8,230 bases of DNA from Verrucomicrobiales bacterium (GTDB lineage: Bacteria > Verrucomicrobiota > Verrucomicrobiia > Limisphaerales > RI-55), in assembly GCA_003484235.1 (NCBI GenBank), contig DNDP01000087.1, positions 1 to 8,230 of the forward strand. The letters run 5' to 3'. The translations under genes were made by a program, and so were the position numbers. Each line of letters starts with the position of its first letter. The stretch's first letter is position 1. Of the stretch, positions 6,718-8,230 are shown piece by piece. The notes beneath the pieces were generated by a model, which was not told the DNA's origin, did not search any database, and worked only from the letters and a program-made list of their open reading frames with translations.

Positions 6718-7389
6718 ATGGCCACGGTGGATACCAAAACCCAGATCATCGAAACTGCCGAACGGCTGTTCGCCGGACAAGGCTTCGCCGCCACGTCGCT
6801 GCGGAACATCATCGCCGAAGCGCGCGTCAATCTGGCGGCGGTCCACTACCACTTCGGATCCAAGGACGAGCTGATTCGTCAGGTCCTCCAGCGGCGGATC
6901 GAACCCTTGAACGCGGAGCGGCTCCGGCTGCTGGACCTGGCGGAGGCGGACGGGGTGAAGGCTCCGGACTTTCTTGAAAGGGTGGTCGAGGCGTTGGTCG
7001 GTCCGCCGCTCCGGTTGAGCCGCGACCCGGAGAATGGGGGCGAGCAGTTCATGCGGTTGATCGGCCGCACCTTTGCCGACGCCGACGGCAACGTCCGCAA
7101 GGTATTTTTCGGAATGTTCGCCGAGATTGTGCGCCGTTTCATTCCCGCATTTCGGGCCGCGTGTCCGAAGCTGGCGCCGTCCACGCTGTTCTGGCGCTGC
7201 CAGTTTCTGATCGGAGCCATGGCGCATACCATGTGCGACACGGATGCGGTGGAAATGTACGCGGCCGACGTGTGCGACCCGTCAGATGTCGAGGGCACCA
7301 TCCGGGAACTGGTGAGCTTCACCGTGGCGGGATTTCGCGTCCGGACTCCGCCGGCGCCGACCAGAACGTCAACGCGGGCGCGACGATGA
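6718..7389 (+). CDS. TetR/AcrR-family transcriptional regulator
   Basis: This is a ligand-responsive DNA-binding repressor, probably of its own operon and the adjoining efflux genes. It has 223 residues, normal for the family. The N-terminal helix-turn-helix (about residues 8-55) is clear: ETAERLFAGQGFAATSLRNI, then the recognition helix NLAAVHYHF (38-46) and GSKDEL. The C-terminal ligand domain is helical and resembles regulators in which HTH is followed by a RRIEPLNAERLRLLD stretch, a group that includes PsrA-like proteins; the inducer cannot be read from sequence. One oddity is R36, where most family members have glycine at the turn before the recognition helix. A short Pro/Thr/Arg-rich tail ends the protein. 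The ATG at 6718 fits the family's usual N-terminus, but no Shine-Dalgarno precedes it. The stop overlaps the next start as ATGA. Confidence 0.92.
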   Translation: MATVDTKTQIIETAERLFAGQGFAATSLRNIIAEARVNLAAVHYHFGSKDELIRQVLQRRIEPLNAERLRLLDLAEADGVKAPDFLERVVEALVGPPLRLSRDPENGGEQFMRLIGRTFADADGNVRKVFFGMFAEIVRRFIPAFRAACPKLAPSTLFWRCQFLIGAMAHTMCDTDAVEMYAADVCDPSDVEGTIRELVSFTVAGFRVRTPPAPTRTSTRARR

Positions 7390-8230
7390 TGCGTGCAAAG
7401 CTGTTCTCATTCTCTTCTTGGATCGGGCCGGCATCAGGAGCCGTTGGCTGTCTCCTGGCGATTGGGCAGGTTGGCTGCGTCAGTCCGCCTGACCGCCAGT
7501 CGATGCCTGAGACTGTCGAAGTGCCCGGCAGCTGGCGGAGCGCCTCCGACACCAATGCGGTGATCGCCGCCTGGTGGACGACTTTTCATGCACCCCAGCT
7601 CGTTGCCGTGGTCAACGAAGCGATGGTCCGCAATCACGACCTGCAGGCCGCACTGGCGCGGATGGAGGCCGCCGCAGCCGACGCGCGCATGGCCGGAGCC
7701 GACTTGTATCCCCGACTGGACGGGGGTTTTGACGCCAGCCGGAGCAGGCGCAACTTCATCGGCTTTCCGATTCCGGGAAGCGGTGGCAACGTGCTTTCCA
7801 CCGAGAACAACTCCTTCGGTCTCATTCTGAGCACCTCGTGGGAAGTGGATCTTTGGGGACGAATCCGGTCCGGCCGCCGCGCGGCGCTGGCGGGTCTGCA
7901 GGCAAGCCAGGCCGACTATTTCGCGTTGCGGCAATCGATCGCGGCCCAGGCTGTCAAAGGCTGGCTGGCGGTGGTGGAACAGCAACGGCAGGTCGCCCTT
8001 TCCGAGCAGACTGCGCAGGCATTCGAACGCACTGCCCGACTGATTGAACGTCGTTACGAGCGCGGGCTTGCGTCGTCCCTCGACTTTCGCCTGGCTCGCA
8101 CGGATCTCGAGTCGAGTCGCGCTTCATTGGCTGACCGCCGGGCGCTCCGTGAGCGCGCGGTTAGACAGCTGCAGCTGTTGCTGGGCCGCTACCCTGACGG
8201 CTTGACCGAGGTTCAGGTCGAGTTTCCCGA
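7386..8230 (+). CDS. NodT/TolC-type outer-membrane efflux factor, N-terminal part (3' end outside window)
   Basis: This is the outer-membrane channel of a tripartite efflux pump, open to the right edge with 281 codons visible out of a usual 450-500. After a basic, hydrophobic leader come cysteines at 22 and 31, either of which could be the lipid-anchored residue. Family hallmarks follow: WWTTFHAPQLVAVVNEAM and the RNHDLQAALARMEAAAADAR helix (about residues 63-100), then SWEVDLWGRIRSGRRAA (151-167), and a second long amphipathic helix pair (about 175-270) with RLIERRYERGLASSLDF and LLLGRYPDG. ATG 7386 overlaps the tetR stop as ATGA; a second ATG follows directly at 7389 and either could serve. 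Translation is probably coupled to tetR, since no good ribosome site is present. A membrane fusion protein and an inner-membrane transporter are expected downstream. Confidence 0.9.
   Translation, partial: MMRAKLFSFSSWIGPASGAVGCLLAIGQVGCVSPPDRQSMPETVEVPGSWRSASDTNAVIAAWWTTFHAPQLVAVVNEAMVRNHDLQAALARMEAAAADARMAGADLYPRLDGGFDASRSRRNFIGFPIPGSGGNVLSTENNSFGLILSTSWEVDLWGRIRSGRRAALAGLQASQADYFALRQSIAAQAVKGWLAVVEQQRQVALSEQTAQAFERTARLIERRYERGLASSLDFRLARTDLESSRASLADRRALRERAVRQLQLLLGRYPDGLTEVQVEFP

Noticed and set aside
7434..7985. - strand open frame over the efflux factor gene
   Set aside because: It is antisense to a gene with clear NodT/TolC motifs and has no domain of its own.

Overview
The window is GC-rich bacterial chromosome with tightly packed genes. 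It holds six protein-coding genes; the first is cut by the left edge and the last by the right edge. No RNA gene, insertion sequence, CRISPR array or phage gene was seen. An outer-membrane efflux channel with a lipoprotein-type leader makes a Gram-negative (diderm) host likely. The mix of a long NfeD protease plus slipin, a zinc-ribbon protein with a Pro/Ala-rich linker, and few Shine-Dalgarno sequences would fit the Planctomycetota/Verrucomicrobiota group. That placement is inference and was not tested against any database.

Layout from left to right. (1) At 1-3331, on the + strand, are the C-terminal part of an ABC-F translation ATPase (YheS-like) and a complete RNase R exoribonuclease 49 bp downstream; both act on ribosomes or RNA. 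(2) At 3479-5561, on the + strand, a long NfeD-type membrane serine protease and a slipin (SPFH/stomatin-like) overlap by 26 bp. This is a widespread membrane-quality-control pair, and its second gene has the only strong ribosome binding site in the window. (3) At 5624-6523, on the - strand, is a 299-aa protein with an N-terminal four-cysteine zinc ribbon, a disordered linker and an unrecognised helical C-terminal part. It converges on the slipin gene. (4) At 6718-8230, on the + strand, a TetR-family regulator overlaps by 4 bp the start of a NodT/TolC-type outer-membrane efflux factor that runs off the right edge.

The 194-bp gap between the divergent zinc-ribbon and TetR genes is the main control region. 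It holds a near-leaderless promoter candidate for the zinc-ribbon gene. It also holds a consensus TTGACA -35 for the TetR gene, with an imperfect 20-bp palindrome across the -10, as expected for a self-repressing TetR operon. The genes for the rest of the pump (membrane fusion protein and RND or other inner-membrane transporter) are predicted just beyond the right edge.

Nothing here is clearly a new system. The least explained gene is the zinc-ribbon protein. The most testable regulatory prediction is the TetR operator.
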